A stretch of DNA of 60,327 nucleotides from assembly GCA_014380005.1 (NCBI GenBank), contig JACMKT010000197.1, positions 1 through 60,327 on the forward strand, given 5' to 3'. The notes beneath the pieces were generated by a model, which ran no database searches, was not told the origin of the DNA, and saw only the letters and a program-made list of their open reading frames with translations. Position 1 is the stretch's first letter. The number at the start of each line of letters is the position of its first letter. This stretch comes from Rhodospirillales bacterium. Its GTDB lineage: Bacteria > Pseudomonadota > Alphaproteobacteria > Rhodospirillales > Magnetospirillaceae. This document shows positions 38,815-47,062 of the stretch, one piece after another. Made by a program: the position numbers and the translations under genes.

Positions 38815-40153
38815 TGCCGCCGCCGCCCTGGCCGCCGTGATCGAACGCCGTTCGGTGCGCGAAGTGCTGATCAAGGATGCCGAGGCCTGGGACGCCCTGT
38901 ATGGCCAGCTCCAGGACGCCTATACCCGCGCCTTCGACAAGGCGGCCCAGGACGCCCTGAAGGACGCGCTGGACCGCCTGCGCGATTTGCCCCCCGGCGC
39001 CTTCACCCAAGCCGATGCCACCCACATGCTGGACGTGCTGGAAGGCCGTCTGGGCGGCGCCGCGCTATCGGGCCTGCTGAACGGCCCGGTGATCAACCTG
39101 ACCGATGCCCTGTACCGTGTCGGGGCGGCGGAAGTGGGCACCGCCGCTGGCGTGGACATCGCGTTCGGGCGGCCCGATTTCGACGCCCTCAAGCTGATCC
39201 AGAAGGACAATTTGCACTGGATCGACAATTCCTGGAACGCGCGGAACAACACCATCTTCCGCAAAGCGTTGGAAGACTACTTCGGCGACGGCATGAGCCG
39301 CGCCGATCTGATCCAACGCTTTGCCGAGGAATTCCCGGCCCTGGCCGCCAAGGGCAAGGTGTATTTCGAACTGCTGGCCGATCACGCCGCCACCAAGACC
39401 CGCGAAATGGGCCGGGTCACAGGATACGAGCGGGCGGGCATCGAGTATGTCCAGGTCCGCGCCCATCTCGACCACAAGACATCCGCGATCTGCCGGAACC
39501 TGCATGGCCGCGTCATCGCCGTGCGCCGCCTGTCGGACCAGCGCGGCCAATACCTTGATGCCGTGCGCCGGGGTGATGTGGACGCGGCGAAGTCCGCATG
39601 GCCCTGGCCCAGCGACAAGGCCGCCAAGGCCATGGGAACCACAGCGACCCGCGACTTGCCCGCCAATATCGGCAACCCGCCCTATCACGGGCGATGCCGC
39701 ACCATCACCGTGGCTTACCTGCCCACCGGCGGCGCCGTGTCGGAATGGGAGCGCGCCGCCTATGACCGCGAGCCGCTGTCCAGGAAGCAGACCACCGCCC
39801 TGATCGACCATTGCAAGACGGCTTCCTGGCGCAACGCCAAGGGCATGGCGGAACACTTCGACAAGCACGGCAAGGCGCTGTGGGGCTCGCTGGACGCCTA
39901 TAACGCCGCCGCCGTCGATCTGATCCGGCGTGCTGACCGCGACGTGCACTTGGCCGTGCGCGGCGGGCGCCTGAAAGCCCTGTTCACCCGCACCGAAACT
40001 GGCCGCCGGTCCTATGAGATGGCGGTGGTGGATGTGCTGGGCCAGGACATCGAAACGCTGCACCGCCGACGCGGCGCCCTGTCCGGGGCCGCCGACACGG
40101 TGCAGGCCATCAAGCAACCAGCCAGGGGGATTTCCAAATGGCTTTCCAAGTAG
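38807..40153 (+). CDS. Mu gpF-like minor head/head morphogenesis protein
   Basis: 448 residues. Residues about 100-310 match phage_Mu_[61 protein letters not shown] and the Cys/His pattern [18 protein letters not shown] helical C-terminal ~130 residues follow ([10 protein letters not shown]). In Mu, gpF is a minor head component encoded with portal and capsid. Here it lies in the early operon, away from the P2-like head genes. Confidence 0.75.
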   Translation: MLDAAAALAAVIERRSVREVLIKDAEAWDALYGQLQDAYTRAFDKAAQDALKDALDRLRDLPPGAFTQADATHMLDVLEGRLGGAALSGLLNGPVINLTDALYRVGAAEVGTAAGVDIAFGRPDFDALKLIQKDNLHWIDNSWNARNNTIFRKALEDYFGDGMSRADLIQRFAEEFPALAAKGKVYFELLADHAATKTREMGRVTGYERAGIEYVQVRAHLDHKTSAICRNLHGRVIAVRRLSDQRGQYLDAVRRGDVDAAKSAWPWPSDKAAKAMGTTATRDLPANIGNPPYHGRCRTITVAYLPTGGAVSEWERAAYDREPLSRKQTTALIDHCKTASWRNAKGMAEHFDKHGKALWGSLDAYNAAAVDLIRRADRDVHLAVRGGRLKALFTRTETGRRSYEMAVVDVLGQDIETLHRRRGALSGAADTVQAIKQPARGISKWLSK

Positions 40154-40509
40154 GTGACGAGAAGGAATTGGCGCTGCTGATGTCCTTCCTTGAGTGCCGT
40201 CCTTTCATCCTGGAAGGGCGGAAGCTGTACAATTACCTGGGTGATTTGATCCTGCCCGCCCGTTCCGCGCTGGAATTCATCCGCGCCGATCTGGTGGGGA
40301 TGGATGTCGGGCGGGTGGAAGCCTTTGACACCTTCGTCAAGGCCAACCCCGACGCGTTCAACACCTTCTTCGCCGCCGAACACGCCCAGGTGGACCGCAC
40401 CACGGTGCTGGAAAACTGGGTGTGGGACGAGAACGGCAAGACGCCCGAGGTGCCGGAAGCGCACTGGTGGTGGGCGCCGATCAGCAACACCAGCGAGCAG
40501 GGGGCGTGA
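40138..40509 (+). CDS. Phage early protein of unknown function
   Basis: 123 residues ([20 protein letters not shown]), acidic, with a Trp-rich end (LENWVWDENGKTP, AHWWWAPISNTS). Starts inside the 3' end of the gpF-like gene. No family recognised. Confidence 0.6.
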   Translation: MAFQVGDEKELALLMSFLECRPFILEGRKLYNYLGDLILPARSALEFIRADLVGMDVGRVEAFDTFVKANPDAFNTFFAAEHAQVDRTTVLENWVWDENGKTPEVPEAHWWWAPISNTSEQGA

Positions 40510-40511
40510 TC

Positions 40512-40724
40512 ATGGCCGAAGTCACCTTCACCCCACCGCCGAATCACCGCACCTCCGAAAGCTGCGCCACCTGCGCGCAGTGGGACAGCGGCAACGACTA
40601 TTGCCGGAAATTCCCGGCCTCCATCCGCTACACGGGCGGTTACCGCGACATCTATGACACGGGCTGGTCCGGCATGATCTGCGACACCTGGGAGCCCAGA
40701 CTGACCGAAGGAGCCGCAGAATGA
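40512..40724 (+). CDS. Small four-Cys protein
   Basis: 70 residues from ATG 40512. SCATCAQWDSGNDYCRKFPA and GMICDTWEP suggest a metal-binding knuckle. Overlaps the next ATG by 4 bp. Unknown role in the early operon. Confidence 0.6.
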   Translation: MAEVTFTPPPNHRTSESCATCAQWDSGNDYCRKFPASIRYTGGYRDIYDTGWSGMICDTWEPRLTEGAAE

Positions 40725-41452
40725 TCGCCCCCCAGGATCGCAAGAAGCTGCGCGACACCATTGCCGCCCTGAAGGCCAAGACCACCGGCAACGGCTGCAC
40801 CGAATTCGAAGCACTGGCCGCCGCCGAGAAGGTGTCCGAACTGCTGTCCAGGCATGGCATCGCCGATTCCGCCGAACTTGAGTTCGATCAGGTCTCGGTG
40901 GAGATCGGGCGCCGCACCGTGGTGGACAATCTGTGGGGCCAAGTGGCTGTGTTCTGCCACTGCAAACTCTGGTATCGCGGCGATGGCCGCCGCTGGGCTG
41001 CGGTCTATTTCGGACGGTGGAACGACGCCGCTGTGGCCGAATACCTCCATACGCTGCTGGAGCGCCACATCAATGGCGCCACCAAAGCGTTCCAGAAGAC
41101 CAAGGAATACACCCGGAGGCGTTCCCCCAAGACCAAGCGGGAGGCCACCAAGGCGTTCCAGGAAGGCTTGGTGGCCGCCCTGGCCGACAAGCTCTGGGCC
41201 ATCCAGTGGCGGCGTGTGCCCAAGGTTGAAGGCACCAATCATCAGGCCTTGGTGCTCTCGCCCCTGGGCGCCGTCGAAGCCGAGATGGACCGGCAGAATA
41301 TCCGCTTCAGCGGCAAGCCGCTGGCCCCAGTGAAGGGTGCTTCCAAATCTTTCGACAACGAGAAAGGCAGCGGCGCCGCCGCCGCCCGCCACATCGACAT
41401 CAACGCCGCCATGGGCCGCACCCAGCCGGGTGTGGCCGGGCTTCTGACTTAG
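40721..41452 (+). CDS. DUF2786/DUF7168-domain protein
   Basis: 243 residues. N-terminal DUF2786 helical pair (ALKAKTTGNGCTEFEALAAA, KVSELLSRHGI), then a DUF7168-like domain (VAVFCHCKLWYRGDGRRWAA, RRRSPKTKREATKAFQEGLV). Frequent in Mu-like prophages; biochemical role unknown. Confidence 0.75.
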   Translation: MIAPQDRKKLRDTIAALKAKTTGNGCTEFEALAAAEKVSELLSRHGIADSAELEFDQVSVEIGRRTVVDNLWGQVAVFCHCKLWYRGDGRRWAAVYFGRWNDAAVAEYLHTLLERHINGATKAFQKTKEYTRRRSPKTKREATKAFQEGLVAALADKLWAIQWRRVPKVEGTNHQALVLSPLGAVEAEMDRQNIRFSGKPLAPVKGASKSFDNEKGSGAAAARHIDINAAMGRTQPGVAGLLT

Positions 41453-41466
41453 GGAGCCGATACGCC

Positions 41467-41676
41467 ATGACCATCTGCGCCTTCCCCCACAAATCCACCC
41501 CCAGCGATGCCGCCCGCATCGTGAGTGTTTTCGAACGCGAACTGGCCGCCCTGAAGGCCCAGCCGCAGGCCCGGAACCATGACAAGCGTTGCGCCCTGTA
41601 TGGCCGTCTGATCGAGGAATACCGGGCCAAGGCCGGGATGACCTCCCGGCCCCAAATCGCCGTGGCCGGGAGGTAG
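41467..41676 (+). CDS. Small phage protein of unknown function
   Basis: 69 residues (MTICAFPHKSTPSDAARIVS), helical, in the close-packed early operon (14 bp after the previous stop, 4 bp before the next start). No family recognised. Confidence 0.5.
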   Translation: MTICAFPHKSTPSDAARIVSVFERELAALKAQPQARNHDKRCALYGRLIEEYRAKAGMTSRPQIAVAGR

Positions 41677-41680
41677 TGCC

Positions 41681-41911
41681 ATGAGCCAATCCAAACGCAT
41701 GTCCCTGGTGGAACAGTTGCTCAACGTCGGCTCCGGCGTGGTGCTGGCGCTGATCGTCGGCCAGATCGTCTATCCGCTGTTCGGCTACGCCGTGTCCGTG
41801 AAGGACAATCTGGGCCTGACCATCATCTTCACCCTGGTCAGCATCGTGCGCGGCTATGTCTGGCGCCGCGTCTTCAACCGCCTGCACCAGCGCAAGGTGG
41901 GGTGGGCATGA
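41681..41911 (+). CDS. Two-helix membrane protein, DUF7220-like
   Basis: 76 residues with two hydrophobic segments (GSGVVLALIVGQIVYPLFGY and LGLTIIFTLVSIVRGYVWRR) and a basic C terminus. Small inner-membrane proteins of this type are common in phages of alphaproteobacteria. Overlaps the next start by 4 bp. Confidence 0.65.
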   Translation: MSQSKRMSLVEQLLNVGSGVVLALIVGQIVYPLFGYAVSVKDNLGLTIIFTLVSIVRGYVWRRVFNRLHQRKVGWA

Positions 41912-42468
41912 ACGCCGATCTGTTCCATGCGGGAGTGCGGCGCCAAGCCGTCTTCCACCCCCACAGCCGCGATCATCGCGTGTGCCTGATCCGGGAATGG
42001 GGCGATGCCGACAAGGCCGTGTTCATCATGGCCAACCCCAGCACCGCCGATGCCAGCACAGATGATCCGACTATCCGCCGCTGCATGGCGTTCGCCCGTT
42101 CCTGGGGCTGCGGCGGCCTCTGGGTGGTCAACGCCTACACCTATGTTTCGCCGTCGCCCAAGGCCCTGAAGAACTGGCTGGACGGCCTTGGGCGGTGGGA
42201 CCGGGAATACTGGGAAACCGAGGCCCTGGGCTACACCATCGCCGCCACTGCCGGCACTCGCGCCCCAATCATCGCCGCCTGGGGCAACCTGATCCCCGAT
42301 CTTCAATGGGCTGCGACGCTGGCCAGCACCCTGATCCGCCAAGGCCGCAAGCTGCACCACTTGGGCCTGACCAAGGACGGCCACCCCAAGCACCCGCTGG
42401 CCCGTGGCCACCACCGCATCCCCGACGATCAGCAGCCCATCCCGTGGGCTGGGTATGGAGTGATCTGA
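41908..42468 (+). CDS. DUF1643 family protein
   Basis: 186 residues from ATG 41908. Family motifs: AVFIMANPSTADASTDDPTI, RRCMAFARSWGCGGLWVVNA, the central AAWGNLIPD and HPLARGHHRIPDDQQPIPW at the end. DUF1643 proteins are frequent in phages and mobile elements; function unknown. Confidence 0.85.
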   Translation: MNADLFHAGVRRQAVFHPHSRDHRVCLIREWGDADKAVFIMANPSTADASTDDPTIRRCMAFARSWGCGGLWVVNAYTYVSPSPKALKNWLDGLGRWDREYWETEALGYTIAATAGTRAPIIAAWGNLIPDLQWAATLASTLIRQGRKLHHLGLTKDGHPKHPLARGHHRIPDDQQPIPWAGYGVI

Positions 42469-42470
42469 CC

Positions 42471-43022
42471 ATGACCGCAATTTCTTCCGCAGACCTTTAC
42501 TGCGTCCGCGCCGGGTACGAATGGGCGCTGATCGCCATGGATGAAAACACTGGGCTGGTGGCCGTCCAATCGAGCTTCGGAGCATTCAACTACGTCTGGC
42601 CCCCGCAGCACCGATCCCAGCCGCTTGATGAATTCGTGACCACCCTTGATTTCGGTTACTTCATGTCGAAAACGCGCGGCCTGGATGCCAAGGAATTCGA
42701 CCTGGACGAAACCATCAAGGCATTCCGCCGCTGGATCATCGACGCGCGCCGCGCCACCAACATCGACAAGGATGAGGCGCGCGAGGCTTGGGATGCCCTT
42801 GAAGATATCCGCATGGAAGACCCGCGCACCGCCGAACACATGGGCACGCTCATCAACGATGACAGGGCACGACTGCACGCCGCTCTGGGCGACGACTGGT
42901 GGGATGGACTGCGTACCTCGTACAAGCCCGAATGCACGGGCTTCTGGGACATCATCTGGCCCGCTTTCACCATCCAGGTCTGGTGCCGCCACGGGCTTGA
43001 AAGCCCGATGATCGGCCTGTGA
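42471..43022 (+). CDS. Phage protein of unknown function
   Basis: 183 residues from ATG 42471 (MTAISSADLYCVRAGYEWAL), acidic and helical. Features IIDARRATNIDKDEAREAWD and a Trp-rich end (FWDIIWPAFTIQVWCRHG). No family recognised. A 129-bp gap to the next gene may carry an internal promoter. Confidence 0.55.
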   Translation: MTAISSADLYCVRAGYEWALIAMDENTGLVAVQSSFGAFNYVWPPQHRSQPLDEFVTTLDFGYFMSKTRGLDAKEFDLDETIKAFRRWIIDARRATNIDKDEAREAWDALEDIRMEDPRTAEHMGTLINDDRARLHAALGDDWWDGLRTSYKPECTGFWDIIWPAFTIQVWCRHGLESPMIGL

Positions 43023-43151
43023 CCAACGCCCCACACCGAAAACAAGCCGAAAAACTGAAGCTTCCACTGATCTGCGCCCAACAAGCCCCTTACCCGCCCG
43101 GCCCGGCGGGTGGGGCTTAAGGACGTAACAGCCATCAATGGAGCGCCTATA

Positions 43152-43994
43152 ATGCGGCTGATCCGCGTCTTCCCCCGCAAGACCAAGGCAACACCGGACG
43201 ATGACCTTGTTCGGTTCGGACCTCCCGATATCCTGGACTATGCGGACGAAGTGCACGTTTCCGTCGCCTTCACATGGGATATCCCTGCCGCAGAAAAACT
43301 GGCGGAACAGTGGAAGTTTGTTGCCCCGGTGAAGATCGGCGGCCCGGCCTATGAAAAATTGGGCCAGATATATCCATTGGACTTCGTGCCCGGTCGCTAC
43401 ATTAAGCCCGGATACACCTTCACGTCGCGCGGTTGCCCGCGCCGCTGCTGGTTTTGCTCTGTCTGGAAACGCATTCCGGAGGCCACGCCCATCCCGAACT
43501 TCGCCGATGGCTGGAACGTCCTGGATGACAACCTTCTGGCATGTCCACGCCCTCATGTGGAAGCGGTATTCGACATGCTCAGGCGCCAGAAGCACCGCAT
43601 CTCCTTTACCGGCGGGTTGGAGGCCCTGTCTCTTCAAGACTATCAGGTTGACCTGCTAGCCGGATTGTCGGCCAAACCCGTTTGCTTCTTCGCCTACGAT
43701 CCACAAGACGAATTCGAGACCCTAGCGAGCGCCGCGCGGCGCCTGCTTTCTGCCGGGTTCACCAGAGCATCGCACCGCCTCCGCTGCTATGTTCTGATCG
43801 GCTTCCCGAAAGACACTTTCGAGGCCGCCGAAAAGCGGCTCAACGACATCAAGAATGTAGGCTTCACGCCCATGGCCATGCTGTGGCGCCCGGAAGACAA
43901 GGCGGCGGAAAAATATACGCCGGGTGAAGAATGGCACCAGTTCCGCCGCATCTGGACGCGCCCGGCGATCATCCACGCGAAATCCGCCGCCTGA
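43152..43994 (+). CDS. Phage-encoded radical SAM protein
   Basis: 280 residues from ATG 43152 (MRLIRVFPRKTKATPDDDLV). The radical SAM motif GCPRRCWFCSVWKR (C-x3-C-x2-C) is near residue 95, followed by an ILDDNLLACP-type strand (NVLDDNLLACPRPHV) and SFTGGLEAL. An N-terminal ~90-residue domain precedes it, like the compact family seen in transposable and other phages. Substrate unknown; DNA or tRNA modification is a guess. It has no SPASM domain and is unlike the plasmid-side maturase. Confidence 0.82.
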   Translation: MRLIRVFPRKTKATPDDDLVRFGPPDILDYADEVHVSVAFTWDIPAAEKLAEQWKFVAPVKIGGPAYEKLGQIYPLDFVPGRYIKPGYTFTSRGCPRRCWFCSVWKRIPEATPIPNFADGWNVLDDNLLACPRPHVEAVFDMLRRQKHRISFTGGLEALSLQDYQVDLLAGLSAKPVCFFAYDPQDEFETLASAARRLLSAGFTRASHRLRCYVLIGFPKDTFEAAEKRLNDIKNVGFTPMAMLWRPEDKAAEKYTPGEEWHQFRRIWTRPAIIHAKSAA

Positions 43995-43996
43995 CC

Positions 43997-44365
43997 ATGA
44001 TTTCCACCGTGCTTTATCATCTGCTGACCGGATCGTGCCGTGATGTCGCGTGGACGGCGGAAGACGTTCTGGAGAATTGGCGCAGCACCGGGGCGGATGA
44101 CGCCGGGATCGCCGACTGGCTGCGCATGATCTTGCCGCACACCGTGGCGGAAGATGACGTGACCTGGGTGGAGATCGACGGCACGCCAACCGCCGCCAAG
44201 TTATTCCCCGATGTCGTGATCTGGACCGCTGGCGGCGTGGCCGCAATGCCGGAACTGGTGGAAGCTGCCCGCCAATTGCTGGCCGCCGATGATCCACCGC
44301 CCAGGCCCGTTGTGGCGCCGCTGGCGCCCCTAAATTCCAAGCCGGTGCAGATGTCACTGTTCTGA
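43997..44365 (+). CDS. Last early-operon protein, unknown function
   Basis: 122 residues from ATG 43997 (MISTVLYHLLTGSCRDVAWT). Acidic, helical, with a Pro-rich tail ending PLNSKPVQMSLF; that last stretch (Q-x-S-L-F) resembles a beta-clamp-binding motif. Followed by a strong terminator. No family recognised. Confidence 0.6.
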   Translation: MISTVLYHLLTGSCRDVAWTAEDVLENWRSTGADDAGIADWLRMILPHTVAEDDVTWVEIDGTPTAAKLFPDVVIWTAGGVAAMPELVEAARQLLAADDPPPRPVVAPLAPLNSKPVQMSLF

Positions 44366-44382
44366 CCCGGCGATCATTCAGC

Positions 44383-44415
44383 AAACGGCGCGGATCACCC
44401 CGCGCCGTTTTTTTT
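44383..44415 (+). terminator. Rho-independent terminator of the early operon
   Basis: Perfect 10-bp stem AAACGGCGCG / CGCGCCGTTT (44383-44392, 44401-44410) with an 8-base loop and a run of T after it. It ends early transcription about 105 bp before the phage right end. Confidence 0.9.
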
Positions 44416-44490
44416 CGCCCCCGTCGCGGCGCCCATTTTGATTCCGCATTTGGAAAATCGCGGCACCACTTCGGAATTAATTCGCCTCGC

Positions 44491-44521
44491 GCCAGTGCAA
44501 AAATGAGTGAGCCACCGGCCA
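44491..44521 (-). repeat. Prophage right-end transposase-binding-like repeat and terminal inverted repeat
   Basis: Read on the minus strand from 44521: TGGCCGGTGGCTCACTCATT, then TTTGCACTGGC. It aligns with the left end from 11731 at 21 of 31 positions, with ACTCA and TTTTGCA conserved. Only one clear copy is seen at this end, against three at the left. Confidence 0.8.
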
Positions 44522-44773
44522 ACCTTGACCGGCGCCCACGTTTCTCGCATTTTCCAAGGAATACCGCAGATCACAGGCGCCCGCCGATGGCGAAATCATC
44601 CCCTTCCGCCACTGACTCCGAACGTGATCCGCCAGTGCAATTTCTTCCAATCCCCCCTATCGACGCCTCCGGCAAAGCCATCGGCCGGTCGGTCGAGGAC
44701 AACGTCTTCTGCTTCGTCCGCAGCGTCGGCGGAGCGCTCCTGCTGCGTGAAGTCTCCCTCTTCGCCAACCTGA
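44522..44773 (+). pseudogene. 3' part of the prophage-interrupted gene
   Basis: In phase with the left part across the prophage: ...RPARETL then TGAHVSRIFQGIPQITGARR. Codon usage is convincing to about 44650; after that the next gene, in another frame, takes over, so the true stop may be earlier in the ancestor or at 44773 by overlap. The first five bases (ACCTT) are the right-hand target duplication. Function unknown. Confidence 0.5.
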
Positions 44774-45791
44774 TCGGCGACCAGCTCTGCGACTTCGGCG
44801 ACGGCCACGATCCGAACCCCGTTCCGCAGATCTACGAGCAGGGAGGGCCGGTCCCCGCCGAGACGCGGGACCGGCTGGAGCAGGCGGGGCGCATCCTCAG
44901 AACCGTCATATCCTCCTGCAAGTCCGGCTGGGTCGACGTCGTCCGCTGCAACGCGAAGCTCTGCTTCCTGAGGGACGCGGACGGCGGGTACGACTTCGTG
45001 TTCAGGCAGATGCGCACCACCCCGTTCCTGTCCGAAGGGCGGCCCGATTTCGAGGATGGAGAGGAGCGGTTCGCCCGCTGGCTCTACTTCCGCTACTCCG
45101 GTTGGCTCGAACGGGACCAGCACGTCGCCGAGACGGCATTCTACGAGTCCGGCGGCAATGTCGCCGGCTACAACGGGGACGCCATCCTCAGGGGCCGCCT
45201 GGAGAGGTCGGGCGTATACGTGCCCAAGCCGAGGATCGCCGCTCCCGCCCCCGAGAAGGGCTTCGTCACCGCCAAGCTCGGTCGCCGGCGTCTTTGCTTC
45301 TCCGAACTGTTACCGTGGCGGAGTTCCGCCACTTCGTGAAGCACTGCGTCGGCTACGAACGGCGCAGGCGTCGCATCGATGGCATCGAGGACTGGGAACC
45401 GGTCAACCATCCTTCGGACGGCGCGGCCGCCTTCGACCGCCGTCTCGGTCGGTTCTTCGATCCCTGCGGCGTGCCGTTCGATGGCCATCCGCCATACATG
45501 GACCCCGACGAGTTCGACTGCTGGGGCTTCCGCTACGTCCCGTCGGCTGTGGAATGGGCGGAGTCGGAACGGAATCTGAAGGTCCTCCGGTCGGCGTGGT
45601 TCGGTGAATGGCTCCAGTCGAAGGGGGCGGCCATCAACGGGTTGTTCCTGTGCTCCCAGTCCTGCATCGGGATGGTGGCCGAGGTCCGCGTCTCCGCCGA
45701 GACCGCCTGCTTCTCCGCCCTCAGCACTGGCAAGTACAAGTCGATGAAGATCGGCTTCCGCCTTGTCTATGAGGTCGACGCGGAGGCCTGA
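44587..45791 (+). pseudogene. Frameshifted protein with C-terminal FGE/sulfatase-modifying-like domain
   Basis: The first frame (ATG 44587; good codon usage from about 44665) gives ~240 residues of an unknown domain (VEDNVFCFVRSVGGALLLRE and on) and stops at 45339. A second frame takes over near 45305-45320 with TVTVAEFRHFVKHCVGYERR, the opening of formylglycine-generating-enzyme-like domains. It ends at 45791 with MKIGFRLVYEV, the family's usual GFR close. A -1 change at GAACTGTTACC joins them. The usual RGGSW is degraded (LRSAW), so catalysis is doubtful. FGE-like domains often serve as ligand-binding modules in conflict systems. Confidence 0.55.
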
Positions 45792-45793
45792 CC

Positions 45794-46003
45794 ATGCGCT
45801 ACAGCAGATGCGCCGAGATCGACGGACTGGTCCGTCGGCTCATCCGTTCCGGGTGGACATTCCGCCGCGGCGGCAAGCATGGCTGGGTGGTTTCGCCCGA
45901 CGGCAGGGCGTCCGTCACGGTGCCCGGGACGCCGAGCGACTGGCGGACGCCGCTCAATTTCATCAGGGATGTCCGGCGGTCGGGGGGCGCGAGCATGGTC
46001 TGA
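45794..46003 (+). CDS. Orphan HicA-like toxin
   Basis: 69 residues. The dsRBD-like HicA fold is suggested by VRRLIRSGWTFRRGGKHGWV (His in the GxHG position used for RNA cleavage) and ASVTVPGTPSDWRTPLNFIR. HicA cleaves mRNA and is normally paired with HicB; no HicB-like gene follows. Starts 2 bp after the FGE-like frame, so it is probably in the same transcript. Confidence 0.6.
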   Translation: MRYSRCAEIDGLVRRLIRSGWTFRRGGKHGWVVSPDGRASVTVPGTPSDWRTPLNFIRDVRRSGGASMV

Positions 46004-46072
46004 AGGTCCGGGACAGGCCGGCGCCGCATTCATGCGATTCTTGCATCGATCCGGCGTCTGCTTTGCCTCCCT

Positions 46073-46171
46073 CTTCCAGAACGGAAGGATGGCTGTGAAA
46101 ATCGCCTTCCAGAACGGAGAGAAAGTCGCCTTCCAGAAAGGAGGGATGGCCCCGAAAGCCTACTTCCAGAA
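46073..46171 (+). repeat. Four CTTCCAGAA repeats spaced in multiples of three
   Basis: CTTCCAGAA occurs at 46073, 46106, 46130 and 46163 (spacings 33, 24, 33). A possible 80-residue frame (46032-46274) would read the units as FQNG/FQKG; the opposite strand reads them as VLEGDF/FLEGDF. Neither has a good ribosome site or family match, so I report a repeat rather than a gene. Confidence 0.55.
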
Positions 46172-46216
46172 CAAAAACATGACTGCGGAGGCACTTCCTA
46201 TCGGGATGCGGCAGGG

Positions 46217-47053
46217 TCACCCCCTGCCGTCATTGTTTCCGCAGTGCTCACAGACGGTTCTTGGCGATCTGTAGACGGCCCGTCCGTCCCAAGGATCTTT
46301 CATCGTCTCGGGATGATAGTGGCCTGCGACGATCTCCGGTGGCAGGTCCCGGTCGAGGATGAATGTAAAACTTCGTTGGTAGACGTGGGCGGGCTTATCC
46401 ACGGTTTGCCTCGTCCACTCACTTAGGAGAAGCCTGGACAGCGCCTTTCTCATCCCCAGCGTCACCCAAGAGAGCGGAAGATCGACTTCGATCATGGTCG
46501 GGACGCCACGTTCCAGAAGCGGGTGCCTCCAACTCCGCCCGAGAACGGCGGCGATCCATTCGCTCCCGTAGATGAGGTAGTGCGCGGCGTGCTCCAGCAT
46601 GAAACGGTCATCCAGCACCACGTAGCTGCGATGTTCGTCGGTCGCACTCGGAAATTCCGCCATGCGCTCGGAAAGCGTCGGCGCCATCCAGCGAAGCCGC
46701 TCGTCCTCCGCGATCATTGCTCGGAGCCGCGCTTCCAGTTCGTCCCTGCGGTGGGCGCGGATTCCATGGATGAGATAATGGCCGGCGTCCTCCGTGCGGC
46801 AGCCGTGGAAGCACCTGACGACCATGCGTTCTAATTCGTCGGCGAATGGTTCCTCGACGTCGAAAATGTCGGTTCGGATTTCCGATTCGAGCATTTCCAT
46901 CCACTCGGGATCATCGGCATAGAGGCCCGAGGTGTCCTCTCCGCGGAGACGGTGAACCGCTGCGTCGGTCAGCCTCGGTCGAAGCCAGTCCGTGACCAAC
47001 GGCATCCACGTCGAGGGAGTGCCCCATACGATGGGCTTCGAGGGGGTGGACAT
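46217..47053 (-). CDS. Hypothetical protein, third gene of a minus-strand operon
   Basis: 278 residues (MSTPSKPIVWGTPSTWMPLV). Two similar motifs, GHYLIHGIRAHRRDELEARL and AHYLIYGSEWIAAVLGRSW, suggest an internal duplication. The C terminus has RTVCEHCGNN, a possible half zinc site. Starts 9 bp after the preceding gene's stop. No family recognised. Confidence 0.6.
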   Translation of the reverse strand: MSTPSKPIVWGTPSTWMPLVTDWLRPRLTDAAVHRLRGEDTSGLYADDPEWMEMLESEIRTDIFDVEEPFADELERMVVRCFHGCRTEDAGHYLIHGIRAHRRDELEARLRAMIAEDERLRWMAPTLSERMAEFPSATDEHRSYVVLDDRFMLEHAAHYLIYGSEWIAAVLGRSWRHPLLERGVPTMIEVDLPLSWVTLGMRKALSRLLLSEWTRQTVDKPAHVYQRSFTFILDRDLPPEIVAGHYHPETMKDPWDGRAVYRSPRTVCEHCGNNDGRG

Positions 47054-47062
47054 CGGGCGGCG

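Larger units (their letters stand above)
11731..44521. mobile_element. Complete transposable prophage: Mu-type early genes, P2-type virion genes (32.8 kb)
   Basis: The left end starts TGCAGTATGG. The complement of the right end starts TGGCCGGTGG. The two outer 31 bp agree at 21 positions, best over ACTCAxTTTTGCA, and both ends have TG/CA termini as in Mu. A 5-bp near-duplication (ACATT/ACCTT) flanks it, and the host frame reads across once the element is removed. Gene order from the left: P2-like tail and head genes on the minus strand, portal, terminase and lysis on the plus strand, lysogeny genes on the minus strand, then Mu-like transposition and early genes on the plus strand. All modules look intact. 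Confidence 0.93.

Noticed and set aside
44630-44644. Second CGCCAGTGCAA, considered as the outer phage right end
   Set aside because: The host frame and the near-duplicated ACCTT start at 44522, and the sequence after CAGTGCAA does not continue the end repeat.
46073-46171. CRISPR-like array
   Set aside because: Units of 9 bp with irregular 15-24-bp gaps, no repeat-spacer pattern and no cas genes.
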